Below are positions 1-7,869 of a stretch of DNA of 44,141 bases, in pieces (position 1 is the stretch's first letter; each line of letters begins with the position of its first letter). Both the position numbers and the translations under genes were made by a program. Source of the stretch: Promethearchaeota archaeon (GTDB lineage: Archaea; Asgardarchaeota; Lokiarchaeia; Sigynarchaeales; SOKP01); the NCBI GenBank assembly GCA_019058515.1, contig JAHPYY010000039.1, positions 1 through 44,141 on the forward strand. Reading direction: 5' to 3'. The notes under the pieces were generated by a model. The model searched no databases and was not told the DNA's origin. It was given only the letters and a program-made list of their open reading frames with translations.

Positions 1-2
1 TC

Positions 3-146
3 CATATATACGATGATACCGAAGAGATGAAATATTTTACCCCTTTTCACATAAAAATTAGGAACCTTGAGAAGGATAAAAGGGCTCAAATTTACGACCT
101 CAAGAAAAAGAAAGAGCCTTATCAACATTTATTTGAATATAATTAA
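3..146 (+). CDS. rps24e: 30S ribosomal protein S24e, C-terminal part (5' end outside window)
   Basis: This open frame enters from the left edge and encodes 47 residues before TAA. It starts with HIYDD and continues with a phenylalanine-rich strand and IKIRNLEKDK, then a basic tail. That matches the end of archaeal S24e, where a Y-D-D turn is followed by an RN motif. It is a small-subunit ribosomal protein. The S27ae gene follows after 16 nt, the usual archaeal order, and they are probably co-transcribed. Only the C-terminal third or so is visible, so the assignment rests on the motif plus the neighbour. Confidence 0.8.
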   Translation, partial: HIYDDTEEMKYFTPFHIKIRNLEKDKRAQIYDLKKKKEPYQHLFEYN

Positions 147-162
147 AGATTGAAACACTATT

Positions 163-399
163 ATGACAAATGTATCAAAATATTATAAAGTAGATGGTAA
201 TAAAGTAGAACGAACTCATCGTATTTGTTCGAAGTGTGGTCCAGGATACTTCTTAGCAGATCATTACGATAGATGGAGTTGTGGAAAATGCGGGTACACA
301 ATGTTCAAACGAAAGGGTAAAAAAACTACGAGAACGAGTCCTCAGACTACGAGAAGAACAACTCGACGTTCTCCTCGAAAACGTGTAAAATCACAGTGA
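163..399 (+). CDS. rps27ae: 30S ribosomal protein S27ae
   Basis: The 78-residue product is a small-subunit ribosomal protein with a zinc ribbon: a CSKCG pair near residues 22-25 and a CGKCG pair near 40-43, separated by the typical G-F-L-A-x-H-x-D-R-W segment. The first 50 residues match the whole archaeal S27ae family. The extra 25 residues are a basic Arg/Thr/Ser-rich tail likely to contact rRNA. It starts with ATG 16 nt after S24e, suggesting one transcript. There is no ubiquitin fusion, unlike the eukaryotic gene. The basic tail is longer than in most archaea. Confidence 0.93.
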   Translation: MTNVSKYYKVDGNKVERTHRICSKCGPGYFLADHYDRWSCGKCGYTMFKRKGKKTTRTSPQTTRRTTRRSPRKRVKSQ

Positions 400-497
400 A
401 CTTTTCTTACTAGTTTTAATTTTTTACTATTGTCTTTCCAACTTCTAGTTCTTAATTTTAAAAGTTACATATCTATTTGTCAGCTTGTAAAAATCCA

Positions 498-1499
498 ATG
501 AAAATATGTTTAGGAATTGAATCAACCGCACACACTTTTGGAGTAGGAATTTTAGATTTTGATGGAAATATCCAAAGTAGTGTAAATGACACTTTTTTTC
601 CCGAAAAAGGAGGATTACATCCATCAAAAGTAAAGGAACATCACTTGAATGTGTTTACTGATGTTATTAATAAAGCTTTTCAAGAAGCAGGAATAAAGAT
701 ATCAGATGTGAACTTAGTAGCTTACAGTCAGAGTCCTGGATTGGGACAAGTTTTAAAGGTTGGTGCGATAATTTCGAGAGTCCTTAGTCAAAAGCTTAGA
801 TGTCCGCTTGTTGGTGTAAATCACTGCATTGCACATGTTGAAATTGGAAGATTGTTATGTGGAACTGAAGATCCCCTTACCTTATATGTATCTGGGGGAA
901 ATACCATCGTGAGCGCTTTTGAATCAAATCGATATCAGATTTTTGGAGAAACATTAGATATTCCGATTGGTAATATGTTGGATATGATTGCAAGAGATCT
1001 AGGCTTACCTCATCCAGGAGGCCCCAAAATTGAAAAGCTTGCTTTAAGTTCCTGCAAGTATCTTGAATTACCATATATAGTCAAAGGAATGGACCTCTCT
1101 TTTTCAGGATTATATACAGCAGCTAAAAACCTAATTAACTCCGAAAAATTCAATGAGGCTTATAACACAAGTGATATTGCTTTTTCCTTACAAGAGACAG
1201 CATTTTCGATGCTTGCAGAAGTCACTGAACGAGCGCTAGCTCACACCGAAAAGAAGGAAGTTCTACTCACGGGTGGGGTAGCTGCAAATAAAAGACTTCA
1301 GCAAATGATTGAATATATTAGTAATGAACATCAAGCAGAGTTTTACACAGTCCCTCTTAAATATTCAGGAGATAACGGTGCAATGATTGCGTGGACGGGA
1401 ATACTTAGGTTTACTCATGGAGATGTCTTAAAATTAAGTGAATCTGTAATCAAACCTAAAGAAAGAATGGATCAAATCGAAATCCCTTGGAGGACTTGA
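498..1499 (+). CDS. kae1: KEOPS complex subunit Kae1 (tRNA N6-threonylcarbamoyladenosine synthase)
   Basis: Kae1 transfers the threonylcarbamoyl group to A37 of ANN-decoding tRNAs in the cytoplasmic KEOPS complex. The 333-residue protein has the ASKHA/TsaD signature: start MKICLGIESTAHT, the iron-binding HCIAH motif (His109, His113), a VSGGNT phosphate loop near 140, the IGNMLDM segment and a late LLTGGVAANKRL motif. A TTG at 477 is in frame, but the family begins at the ICLGIE strand, so the ATG at 498 is chosen. The bud32 gene starts 4 nt after its stop, so the two are translationally close and co-transcribed. In many archaea the two proteins are fused; here they are separate. Confidence 0.96.
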   Translation: MKICLGIESTAHTFGVGILDFDGNIQSSVNDTFFPEKGGLHPSKVKEHHLNVFTDVINKAFQEAGIKISDVNLVAYSQSPGLGQVLKVGAIISRVLSQKLRCPLVGVNHCIAHVEIGRLLCGTEDPLTLYVSGGNTIVSAFESNRYQIFGETLDIPIGNMLDMIARDLGLPHPGGPKIEKLALSSCKYLELPYIVKGMDLSFSGLYTAAKNLINSEKFNEAYNTSDIAFSLQETAFSMLAEVTERALAHTEKKEVLLTGGVAANKRLQQMIEYISNEHQAEFYTVPLKYSGDNGAMIAWTGILRFTHGDVLKLSESVIKPKERMDQIEIPWRT

Positions 1500-1503
1500 C
1501 TTT

Positions 1504-2169
1504 ATGAATAAGATGCTCGTTAAAAAACAGGAACTAGTTAAAAAAGGAGCAGAAGCGTATCTATACTTAGGTATTTGGTTTGGTAAAAAAGTGCTGATTA
1601 AACATCGGATTCCAAAAAGCTACAGGGAACCAAGTTTAGATAAAAACATCAGAATAACTCGGACGCTGAACGAAGCGCGAGCTTTAACAAAAGTAAAGTC
1701 ATATGGCGTCAATGTACCACTAGTTTATGATGTTGATACTAAAAATGCAATAATTTATATGAAATACATTGATGGACATCTACTAAAAATTTTAATAAAC
1801 CATCTTAGCAAGTCTCAAAAAAGGAAAATTCTTCATCGCCTAGGGGAACAAGTTTCGATACTACATAAAAACGGGCACATACATTCAGATATAACTACTA
1901 GTAATGTCATCGTAACATCAAATAACATCGTATTTCTCATAGATTTTGGCTTACATTTTTATTCTGATAAAATTGAGGACAAAGCGGTAGATCTCCACCT
2001 ATTCAAAAGGGTTTTGACTTCTTCTCATGGGGAGTTTCTGGAGGAATGCTTCCCTTCTTTTCTCAGTGGATATAAAAAAGAGTATGGAAGCGAAAGCAAT
2101 CTGATTATTAAACATTTTAAAACCATTGAAACTCGTGGGAGATATGTTAAAAAAGAAAAAAGGAAATAA
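1504..2169 (+). CDS. bud32: KEOPS complex kinase/ATPase Bud32
   Basis: Bud32 is the small atypical kinase (RIO/piD261 group) that works as an ATPase supporting Kae1. Visible motifs are KKGAEA at the N-terminal nucleotide loop, VLIKHRIPKSYREP with the invariant lysine, NEARAL with the helix-C glutamate, HSDITTSN as the catalytic loop (Asp129) and IDFGL for magnesium (Asp147). The family consensus is HGDLTTSN, so the glycine is serine here. The 221-residue length is normal with a basic tail. It starts with ATG 4 nt after kae1; a second ATG three codons in is possible. Confidence 0.94.
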   Translation: MNKMLVKKQELVKKGAEAYLYLGIWFGKKVLIKHRIPKSYREPSLDKNIRITRTLNEARALTKVKSYGVNVPLVYDVDTKNAIIYMKYIDGHLLKILINHLSKSQKRKILHRLGEQVSILHKNGHIHSDITTSNVIVTSNNIVFLIDFGLHFYSDKIEDKAVDLHLFKRVLTSSHGEFLEECFPSFLSGYKKEYGSESNLIIKHFKTIETRGRYVKKEKRK

Positions 2170-2619
2170 ATTGAGAACTTTGTAGCTTTCGAACTTAATG
2201 TAGCACATATTCTATGCAAATTAATCAAAATGAAATATAAGTGCAGGATTTGTTTACTTAACTATATATTATTAGGTAAGTTTTTTCATTTGGTTAAAAA
2301 AGCTGTCCAATTATTTTGCAAATGATATAAACCTCTTTAAATAGTAGAAATTTTTAAATAGTCGAGACTCTTTACCTATTATATATCTAAAAATTGACTA
2401 TAGATTAAGGGGAGAAATAGTATCGTTTATCTAATTAAACTTTACTGTCTTTAAATTAAACTTATAGTAGTTAGATAGTTTTAAATCAAGTTCCATATTG
2501 TATATAAAAATTACAAAGGTATAAGCTTTAAATTAAACTGATATACTGCCAAATGTGTAACAATTGACTTTACAAACTAAAATTAACTCATTGTAATCAG
2601 TTTATTAGCCAGAACTAAC
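2170..2619 (+). promoter_or_regulatory. AT-rich intergenic region with repeated CTTTAAATTAAACT boxes
   Basis: This 450-nt gap between bud32 and the ribbon-helix-helix gene has no credible ORF or RNA gene. It holds several TATA-like boxes (CTTTAAATAG near 2335, TTTTTAAATAG near 2353). It also holds an exact 14-mer CTTTAAATTAAACT at 2449-2462 and 2526-2539, with a shorter relative CTAATTAAACT at 2431-2441. Repeated boxes in front of a small DNA-binding protein fit autoregulation, but the low complexity weakens this. Confidence 0.35.
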
Positions 2620-2847
2620 ATGACCGACAAGAAAGAAAAAAAAATTCCAATGAGAAACATCACTATAAACATACCTGATATATTTGACGACAATATACAA
2701 AAATTGATTAAAATGAAGCTTATAGCCAGTCGTTCTGAAGCAATTCGAACTGCTTTGCGTGAATTCCTGGAAAGAGAATATGATAACTTAAAATTGTTGG
2801 GCTATTTTGAGAAAAAGAAAGAAGTCAATAAAAAAAAATCTAAATAG
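2620..2847 (+). CDS. Ribbon-helix-helix (CopG/CdrS-like) transcription regulator
   Basis: This 75-residue protein has one ribbon-helix-helix fold. A beta strand RNITINIPDIF (residues 13-23) is followed by helix 1 (DNIQKLIKMKLI) and helix 2 (SRSEAIRTALREFLEREY). SRSEAIR is the classic turn of CopG, NikR-N and archaeal CdrS-type regulators. Such proteins bind DNA as dimers through the strand. There is no C-terminal ACT domain, so it is not a full NikR. The tail is lysine-rich. It stands alone with a 450-nt upstream region containing repeated boxes. Its target is not evident; an antitoxin role is unlikely as no toxin gene is adjacent. Confidence 0.8.
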   Translation: MTDKKEKKIPMRNITINIPDIFDDNIQKLIKMKLIASRSEAIRTALREFLEREYDNLKLLGYFEKKKEVNKKKSK

Positions 2848-2924
2848 CAAGAATATCACTTTCAATAACTCTCAATCGTAATGAGATCCAAAGAAAGGAA
2901 GATAAAAGAATACACTTGGTATTT

Positions 2925-3164
2925 TTATTTTCGACGCCTTATTTTTCGAGCTTCTCTTTCTACTTCACGAAGCACAACTATATCGTTCTCTTTAATAGGA
3001 CCTTTTACATTTCTTGTGAGTATACGATTCTTATCTGGACCTTCAAGTATTCTAACTTTAATCTGGTTTATTTCCCCAGTTAAACCCGTACGACCCACTA
3101 TTTGAATAACTTGTGCAGGGATCGATTGGTCGTCTACTCTTGCTCCTTTATCAAGTTTAACCAT
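2925..3164 (-). CDS. rps28e: 30S ribosomal protein S28e
   Basis: This 79-residue small-subunit protein has an OB-like fold. The segments [39 protein letters not shown] and the basic end [14 protein letters not shown] are diagnostic of archaeal and eukaryotic S28e. It begins 20 nt after the L7Ae stop on the minus strand, the standard archaeal L7Ae-S28e arrangement. L24e, which often comes next, is instead located with S6e about 1.7 kb upstream. Confidence 0.95.
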   Translation of the reverse strand: MVKLDKGARVDDQSIPAQVIQIVGRTGLTGEINQIKVRILEGPDKNRILTRNVKGPIKENDIVVLREVEREARKIRRRK

Positions 3165-3184
3165 TTAAATCAATTCAATGGATG

Positions 3185-3553
3185 TTATTTTAAATCTTTA
3201 ACTTTTTTAATAATATTGTTTAGCACACCTTCGTTGCCGGTTCCCACATTTTCTATAGCTACTGCTGAGGCTGAAATGTTTATTCTTGCTGCATTTCCTA
3301 GTTCTTTCTTAGTAGAAAGGTATCCGTAAGGTATTCCTTTCTCGACACATAAAAGAGGAATGTGAAATAGTATTTCGGGTGGGCTAACATCTTCCGCCAT
3401 TACAACAAATTTAGCATTTTCTCGTTCAATTGACTTCGTGACTTCATTCATCCCTTTTCTAATCTTGCTATCTTTCGTTTCAGCAATTTGGGACAGTGAT
3501 TCTTTAATTTCTTCTTTTAATTTATCAGGGACCTTAATTTTGACATACGACAT
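3185..3553 (-). CDS. rpl7ae: 50S ribosomal protein L7Ae
   Basis: L7Ae binds kink-turns and serves in the large subunit, in box C/D and H/ACA sRNPs and in archaeal RNase P. The 122-residue protein shows the family core: RKGMNEVTKSIERENAKFV, then VMAEDVSPPEILFHIPLLCVEK and YLSTKKELGNAA. It is preceded by a purine-rich GAAGGAG sequence 7 nt before ATG (plus-strand CTCCTTC at 3561-3567), so translation initiation looks Shine-Dalgarno dependent. It leads the L7Ae-S28e pair. Confidence 0.96.
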   Translation of the reverse strand: MSYVKIKVPDKLKEEIKESLSQIAETKDSKIRKGMNEVTKSIERENAKFVVMAEDVSPPEILFHIPLLCVEKGIPYGYLSTKKELGNAARINISASAVAIENVGTGNEGVLNNIIKKVKDLK

Positions 3554-3792
3554 TTTTTTTCTCCTTCAAATATACTTAAATTTACATATATTTTCATAAT
3601 TCATCGAAATGAATATAATTTCTAAAGGAACTGATTCTAAAAAAAATTTGTGATTTAAACTAGTGAAATTAACAAATTAAAATGAAAAATTAAAAATAGA
3701 ACAAATAAAATCAAAAATTGGACTCATGATATTTTAATATCCTGCAATACTGTGTATTTCATACTATATTTAACTTAATATTAGTGAATAAA

Positions 3793-4395
3793 ATGAGCGA
3801 AAACGAAACTAATTCAAGCGACGAAATCACTGGAGAACCCTTTTGGAAAGTTCTTGTGTTGAAGCACTGGCCAAAATTAATTCCTTTCGTAGTGGGAATT
3901 GTGGTATGTTGTATCGGGTTTATTTTAGTGTTCCTTTGGCATATGCTGAGTTCACCTTTCGGAAGCGGAGGTACATGGACATTTAACCAATGGTCTTTTG
4001 CCACTGTGTTTGCATTTGTGTTCTGGTGGGTAGTTTGGGAACTTCTAATTGTTGGACTTCCCGCTGCGGTGTATTTTGGAGCCTTGTTTGGTGGTATATG
4101 GTATGGTCCCTTTTTAAGCGAAACAGAGAAGGCAGAAATCAAAAGATATAACGACGAGAGAGAAAGAGCCAAAAAGCAATATAAATCTATCGGAGGGTCT
4201 GGAGGTTTTGGCTTTTTTGTGCTCCTTGGAGTTTTTCTTAAGGCTTTCATCGAAGGTAATTGGGAAACTCAATTCGCCTATCTACCCTTCAGTTATTTCG
4301 CATACTCATGGATAATCGTTACAATTTGGATTGCTATTATTTTTGGAATTCCTTTGACCATCGTTGGAATCATTTATCTCGCAAAAAAACTCTAG
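3793..4395 (+). CDS. Predicted multi-pass membrane protein, function unknown
   Basis: The roughly 200-residue product has about four hydrophobic spans: near residues 27-48 (LIPFVVGIVVCCIGFILVF), 70-100 (a tryptophan-rich stretch), 145-160 and 175-197. A charged cytoplasmic-type loop (SETEKAEIKRYNDERERAKKQY) lies in the middle, and glycine-rich turns flank the third span. A GTG at 3784 is in frame, but the ATG at 3793 gives a cleaner start with an acidic N-terminus. I do not recognise the family. It lies between two divergent translation gene blocks and ends in a T-rich tract, so it is probably monocistronic. Confidence 0.7.
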   Translation: MSENETNSSDEITGEPFWKVLVLKHWPKLIPFVVGIVVCCIGFILVFLWHMLSSPFGSGGTWTFNQWSFATVFAFVFWWVVWELLIVGLPAAVYFGALFGGIWYGPFLSETEKAEIKRYNDERERAKKQYKSIGGSGGFGFFVLLGVFLKAFIEGNWETQFAYLPFSYFAYSWIIVTIWIAIIFGIPLTIVGIIYLAKKL

Positions 4396-4411
4396 TAAAT
4401 ACATTATAATA

Positions 4412-4437
4412 TTTCTTTTTTTTTTTATTCTTTTTCG
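4412..4437 (+). terminator. T-rich transcription terminator after the membrane protein gene
   Basis: A run of thymines interrupted by few other bases begins 16 nt after the stop of the preceding gene. Archaeal RNA polymerase terminates at such oligo-T tracts without needing a hairpin. It also separates that gene from the rpoN transcript. Confidence 0.5.
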
Positions 4438-4526
4438 AACTCACAATTACTTTAATAAAGTTTTTTTGGAAAGGAAGGTTTACTTAATTAATCTAAATAT
4501 GTTTAAATTAGAAGAGATTAAAGAAT

Positions 4527-4727
4527 TTGATAATTCCTATTCGCTGTTTTTCTTGCGGAAAACTAATTGCTCACGTGTACCAACCATACAAGGAAGCCTT
4601 AGAGAGAGGAGAGTCCTCAGAAGAGGCTTTTGAAGCGTTAGGAATCCGAAGATTTTGTTGCAAAAGAAGTTTGGTAAGTCATGTCGACTTAATTGACGAT
4701 TTACTTAAGTTCCCAAGACTTCAATAA
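4527..4727 (+). CDS. rpoN: DNA-directed RNA polymerase subunit N (Rpb10 homologue)
   Basis: This 66-residue zinc-binding subunit helps assemble the archaeal RNA polymerase with subunits D, L and P. The product starts MIIPIRCFSCGK, giving the CxxC pair (residues 7 and 10), and continues with the later adjacent cysteines in RRFCCKRSLVSHVDLIDDLL, the Rpb10 signature. The family always starts just before I-P-V/I-R-C, so TTG at 4527 must be the start; no ATG is available. Standing alone between a membrane protein and L24e, it converges with the minus-strand ribosomal genes. It is normally found in the S9/L13 cluster, so this is a displaced copy. Confidence 0.95.
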   Translation: MIIPIRCFSCGKLIAHVYQPYKEALERGESSEEAFEALGIRRFCCKRSLVSHVDLIDDLLKFPRLQ

Positions 4728-4827
4728 GAAATCTACTTAGCCTAATCGAATTATTGGAAAGTAATTTGGGCTTCTTTATGAATTTCAAGAAAATTTTAGC
4801 TGTATTTAAACCAAATACTTAAAATTA

Positions 4828-5010
4828 TTACTCTTTTCCGTAATAACTCGTCCAACGAGTTTTTCTCGGGTTCTTTTTGTACTTAAGAAGGGCGTTTCGA
4901 CATTTAGATGTACAGAAATTGTAAATCGTACCGTCGTTCCTGATAAACATATGTCCGCGTCCAATCGCTATTTCTAAGCCGCAAAAGCTACATTTTTTTA
5001 CTTTTACCAT
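4828..5010 (-). CDS. rpl24e: 50S ribosomal protein L24e
   Basis: This 60-residue zinc-finger protein of the large subunit has CSFCGLEIAIGRGHMF at the N-terminus and FCTSKCRNALLKYKKNPRKTRWT. The cysteines at roughly 7, 10, 33 and 37 form the zinc site and the KNPRK-x-RWT ending is diagnostic of L24e. The gene begins 33 nt after S6e on the minus strand, so both likely share a transcript. Confidence 0.95.
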   Translation of the reverse strand: MVKVKKCSFCGLEIAIGRGHMFIRNDGTIYNFCTSKCRNALLKYKKNPRKTRWTSYYGKE

Positions 5011-5043
5011 ATAAATCTACCTTAAACTATCTTTGAAAGTAAA

Positions 5044-5451
5044 TTATTCTTCTTCAGCTTGTTTAAACAATTCTGCTTCGCCGTACTTGGTCACTTTCAT
5101 GTTAATCAAGGTCATATCAGAAGTTATCTCGTTCCCTCGCACAGTTTTCCTACGCTTTTGTCCTTTTCGTTTAGGTTTATATCCGATACCTTTTTTAGAT
5201 ACGAGAATTTTCTTCTTTACGGGACCATGAACTCCTTTTCTCATTGGAAACCCACTAAAATCTGATCCTCCTGTGATAACAAATTCGTATTTAGGAAATC
5301 CTATCAATTCCCCTTTAACGAGATCGCCAATCTTGTATCCTTCGAACCTAAATCGTTTTTCGTCTAACTCGATTAATTTTGTTAATCCTTTTCCGGGACC
5401 TTCTTTCCCACCAGATATGTTCAACTTGTAAACAACTTTTTCAGAAGACAT
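5044..5451 (-). CDS. rps6e: 30S ribosomal protein S6e
   Basis: This 135-residue protein corresponds to the conserved core of eukaryotic S6. Diagnostic stretches are KRFRFEGYKIGDLVKGE, YEFVITGGSDFSGFPMRKGV and KRKGQKRRKTVRGNEITSDMTLINM. The eukaryotic regulatory phosphorylation tail is absent, as in all archaea, and the protein ends with a short acidic tail. It leads the S6e-L24e pair. The 128-nt gap to the divergent gene contains an AT-rich box near 5495-5510 that could serve either direction. Confidence 0.96.
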   Translation of the reverse strand: MSSEKVVYKLNISGGKEGPGKGLTKLIELDEKRFRFEGYKIGDLVKGELIGFPKYEFVITGGSDFSGFPMRKGVHGPVKKKILVSKKGIGYKPKRKGQKRRKTVRGNEITSDMTLINMKVTKYGEAELFKQAEEE

Positions 5452-5594
5452 AATAGAACTACAAAACGCTAGAATGAGTTAAAAAATGTCTGAAAATTTA
5501 AATATTTTATTGATTTTGAATACTATAGTTTTTTCGCAAATTTCTTTACCAAAAAAATACTTACCTATTAAAAGAGAGATTGAGAGTAGGATTT

Positions 5595-6377
5595 ATGCAA
5601 ATATTTGAAGTTTTTGAGCTTACGGAATATCCCTATATGGAATTAAAGGAAATACATAACATGAAAACTGCTGAGGGCATTGTTTCAGAAGAATTCGCAA
5701 ATAGGGTGTTCTTACTCGTAGATCATGACATGACGCGAATTTGGACACACAACGGTCAAAAATCTTCTTTAAAATTGCAATTTTACGGAGGAATATTAGC
5801 GAACGAGCTAAGTAAGCAATTAGAATTATTTTATCGCGTATATCCGCTTAATTCTTACTCTAAGGATGATTCGACGTATCAAGAGTTATTAAACAAACCT
5901 CTTAGTACTGGAATAGCAAAAGAAATAACTCCTGATGATTTTCCAAGGCTCCCTCCAATCTCCTCTAATATTCATGCGATCTCACTTCACTTAGGAGTAG
6001 ACCCAGGCGATGCAGAAGAATATCTTAAAGATTTACCTCCTCTAAACGGTTACGAGAAAAAACTCACTATTATAGGGGGTAATATTTATGTTGATGAGCC
6101 TGAATCCAAGACTTTTCTTGAAAAAGCGGAGATACAGAAGGTTATTACTAAACAAAGCGTTTTAAACAACGGTTTTATGTTTTTTTCCGATAGGAATTAT
6201 TCTATTAGACTAGTTTTAAAAGATCGAAAATTATTAGGGATGGAATTATATGTTAAAAGTGATCAAGACGATAAACACTTAGAATTAAACATCCCTATAG
6301 TAAAGGAAGAACACTTTAAAAGCTTCAATAGTATTGAAAAAGTATTAGATTCGTTAAATAACGAAGACTCCTCGTAA
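5595..6377 (+). CDS. Hypothetical protein with possible N-terminal gelsolin-like domain
   Basis: The 260-residue product is cytoplasmic-looking: no signal peptide, no membrane span. Residues about 35-80 (RVFLLVDHDMTRIWTHNGQK followed by SSLKLQFYGGILANELSKQL) recall the gelsolin repeat pattern, where a V-F-h-h-D strand is followed by a short h-W-x-x-x-G-x-K-S turn and a helix. The resemblance is by eye and modest. The remainder (residues 110-260) is unassigned. A TTG at 5580 is in frame, but ATG at 5595 lies behind a GAGAGTAGG purine stretch and is preferred. The radical SAM gene follows after 20 nt, so the two are likely co-transcribed. Confidence 0.6.
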   Translation: MQIFEVFELTEYPYMELKEIHNMKTAEGIVSEEFANRVFLLVDHDMTRIWTHNGQKSSLKLQFYGGILANELSKQLELFYRVYPLNSYSKDDSTYQELLNKPLSTGIAKEITPDDFPRLPPISSNIHAISLHLGVDPGDAEEYLKDLPPLNGYEKKLTIIGGNIYVDEPESKTFLEKAEIQKVITKQSVLNNGFMFFSDRNYSIRLVLKDRKLLGMELYVKSDQDDKHLELNIPIVKEEHFKSFNSIEKVLDSLNNEDSS

Positions 6378-6397
6378 ATGTAAGAAAGCACGCTCTA

Positions 6398-7759
6398 ATG
6401 ATTTTATTAATTAATCCACGCACTAATCATCCTAAGAAAATATCCAAAGACTACTTTCGAGAGCCAAGCTTGGGTCTTTTGTACATCGCGGCGAATTTAG
6501 AGGCGCATGGAATAGCCGTGGAGATATTAGATTTAGAACAATATAGAGATCACGATTGGAACGAAATAAAATCGATAATTAACCCAACCCTCAAAAAATA
6601 TAGGTTATTCGGCCTTACCACATTAACGAATTATTACCCTTATTCTTTAGAAATTGCCAAAACTATAAAGAAAGTCAACCCAACCAATACAATAGTATTT
6701 GGTGGACCTCATGTATCGTTCTGTTATGAGGAAGTTCTTAATCTTGAATATTTAAACGCAAAACTAGTTGATTTCGTTTGTGTTGGTGAAGCTGAAATTT
6801 CTTTTTTAAAATTATCGAGTCTTTTACTAACATATTTTGATGTGTCTTTCAGTTTAGGAAAATTTGAACTAAATTTAAATAAAATAAAAGGGATTGCTTA
6901 CAAAAATCATAATAATCGTGTAATTTATACGGGAGATCCAGACTATACACTAAAGATTAATCAATTGCCGTTACCTGCGAGATATAAATTAAATCCAGTG
7001 AATTATTATTATTCCGTCGCAAACATAATAGTAAATCGAGGTTGTCCAAATCAATGTTCATTCTGTTCTAGACAAAAAATGTTTAAGCATGTAAGGTTGA
7101 GAAGCATCGAGTCAATTCTTAGCGAAATTAGCGACATAATGGCTATCCCCACTTATACCTACATTAACTTTTACGACAACATCAATATTAACAAGAAATT
7201 CTTTTCGAAATTCTGTCGTATGTTTGTTGATAACAAAATTAATATACACTGGGGTTGTGAAATCAGGGTGGACAATCTCAGTTTAAACGAAGCTAAATTG
7301 TTGAAACTCGCGGGTTGCCGATTAGTAGCTACAGGTATTGAGTCTGCTAGTAGGGAAGTTCTTCGAAATAATTTTAAATACCAAGATCCTGAGGATGTTT
7401 ACCGCGGGTTATTAAATTTAAGAGAGTGTGGAATCCCGGTACAAGCCTATTTTGTGTTAGGATTACCAGGAGAAACTGAAAGAAGCTTCTGTCAAACTAT
7501 CCAGTACATAAAAAAACTCAAATTTAATTTAAACGACAGAATAAACTATTTTGTAGCGACTCCATATCCAGGTTCTAAGTTATGGGAAAAGAAGGACGAA
7601 TTCTCTCTTACTTTTGTTGATAACGACTACACACACTATGACTGTGATCGTGTTATATTTGAGACTAAAATTTTGAAATTTGATCAACTTAGAAGAATGG
7701 CGAGATTCTCGAAGAAAATTGAGAGATATCTGAATTCTCGTGAAGATTTAACAGAATGA
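6398..7759 (+). CDS. B12-binding-domain radical SAM protein
   Basis: The 453-residue product has two parts. Residues 1-140 form a Rossmann-like cobalamin-binding-type domain (VFGGPHVSF, VCVGEAE). From about residue 205 a radical SAM TIM barrel begins, with RGCPNQCSFCSRQ giving the CxxxCxxC iron-sulfur ligands Cys216, Cys220 and Cys223. Later motifs are GIES near the SAM site and YFVLGLPGET. The layout is that of the BchE/MiaB-distant class of B12-dependent methylases and cyclases. The DxHxxG base-off cobalamin motif is not visible, so cobalamin use is uncertain. The substrate is unknown. It follows the gelsolin-like gene by 20 nt. Confidence 0.85.
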   Translation: MILLINPRTNHPKKISKDYFREPSLGLLYIAANLEAHGIAVEILDLEQYRDHDWNEIKSIINPTLKKYRLFGLTTLTNYYPYSLEIAKTIKKVNPTNTIVFGGPHVSFCYEEVLNLEYLNAKLVDFVCVGEAEISFLKLSSLLLTYFDVSFSLGKFELNLNKIKGIAYKNHNNRVIYTGDPDYTLKINQLPLPARYKLNPVNYYYSVANIIVNRGCPNQCSFCSRQKMFKHVRLRSIESILSEISDIMAIPTYTYINFYDNININKKFFSKFCRMFVDNKINIHWGCEIRVDNLSLNEAKLLKLAGCRLVATGIESASREVLRNNFKYQDPEDVYRGLLNLRECGIPVQAYFVLGLPGETERSFCQTIQYIKKLKFNLNDRINYFVATPYPGSKLWEKKDEFSLTFVDNDYTHYDCDRVIFETKILKFDQLRRMARFSKKIERYLNSREDLTE

Positions 7760-7869
7760 ATATAAAAACTTATTAATAGAGAATTAACTCTTAAAACATG
7801 TAAGCATGAAATTTTTGATATTTTCTCTATAATAGGATAAAATATAAAGCATAAGATTATTGATAAATC

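Noticed and set aside
3759..4250. 163-codon minus-strand frame opposite the membrane protein gene
   Set aside because: The plus-strand product has coherent membrane spans and normal start; the opposite frame is Pro/Thr-rich and unconvincing.
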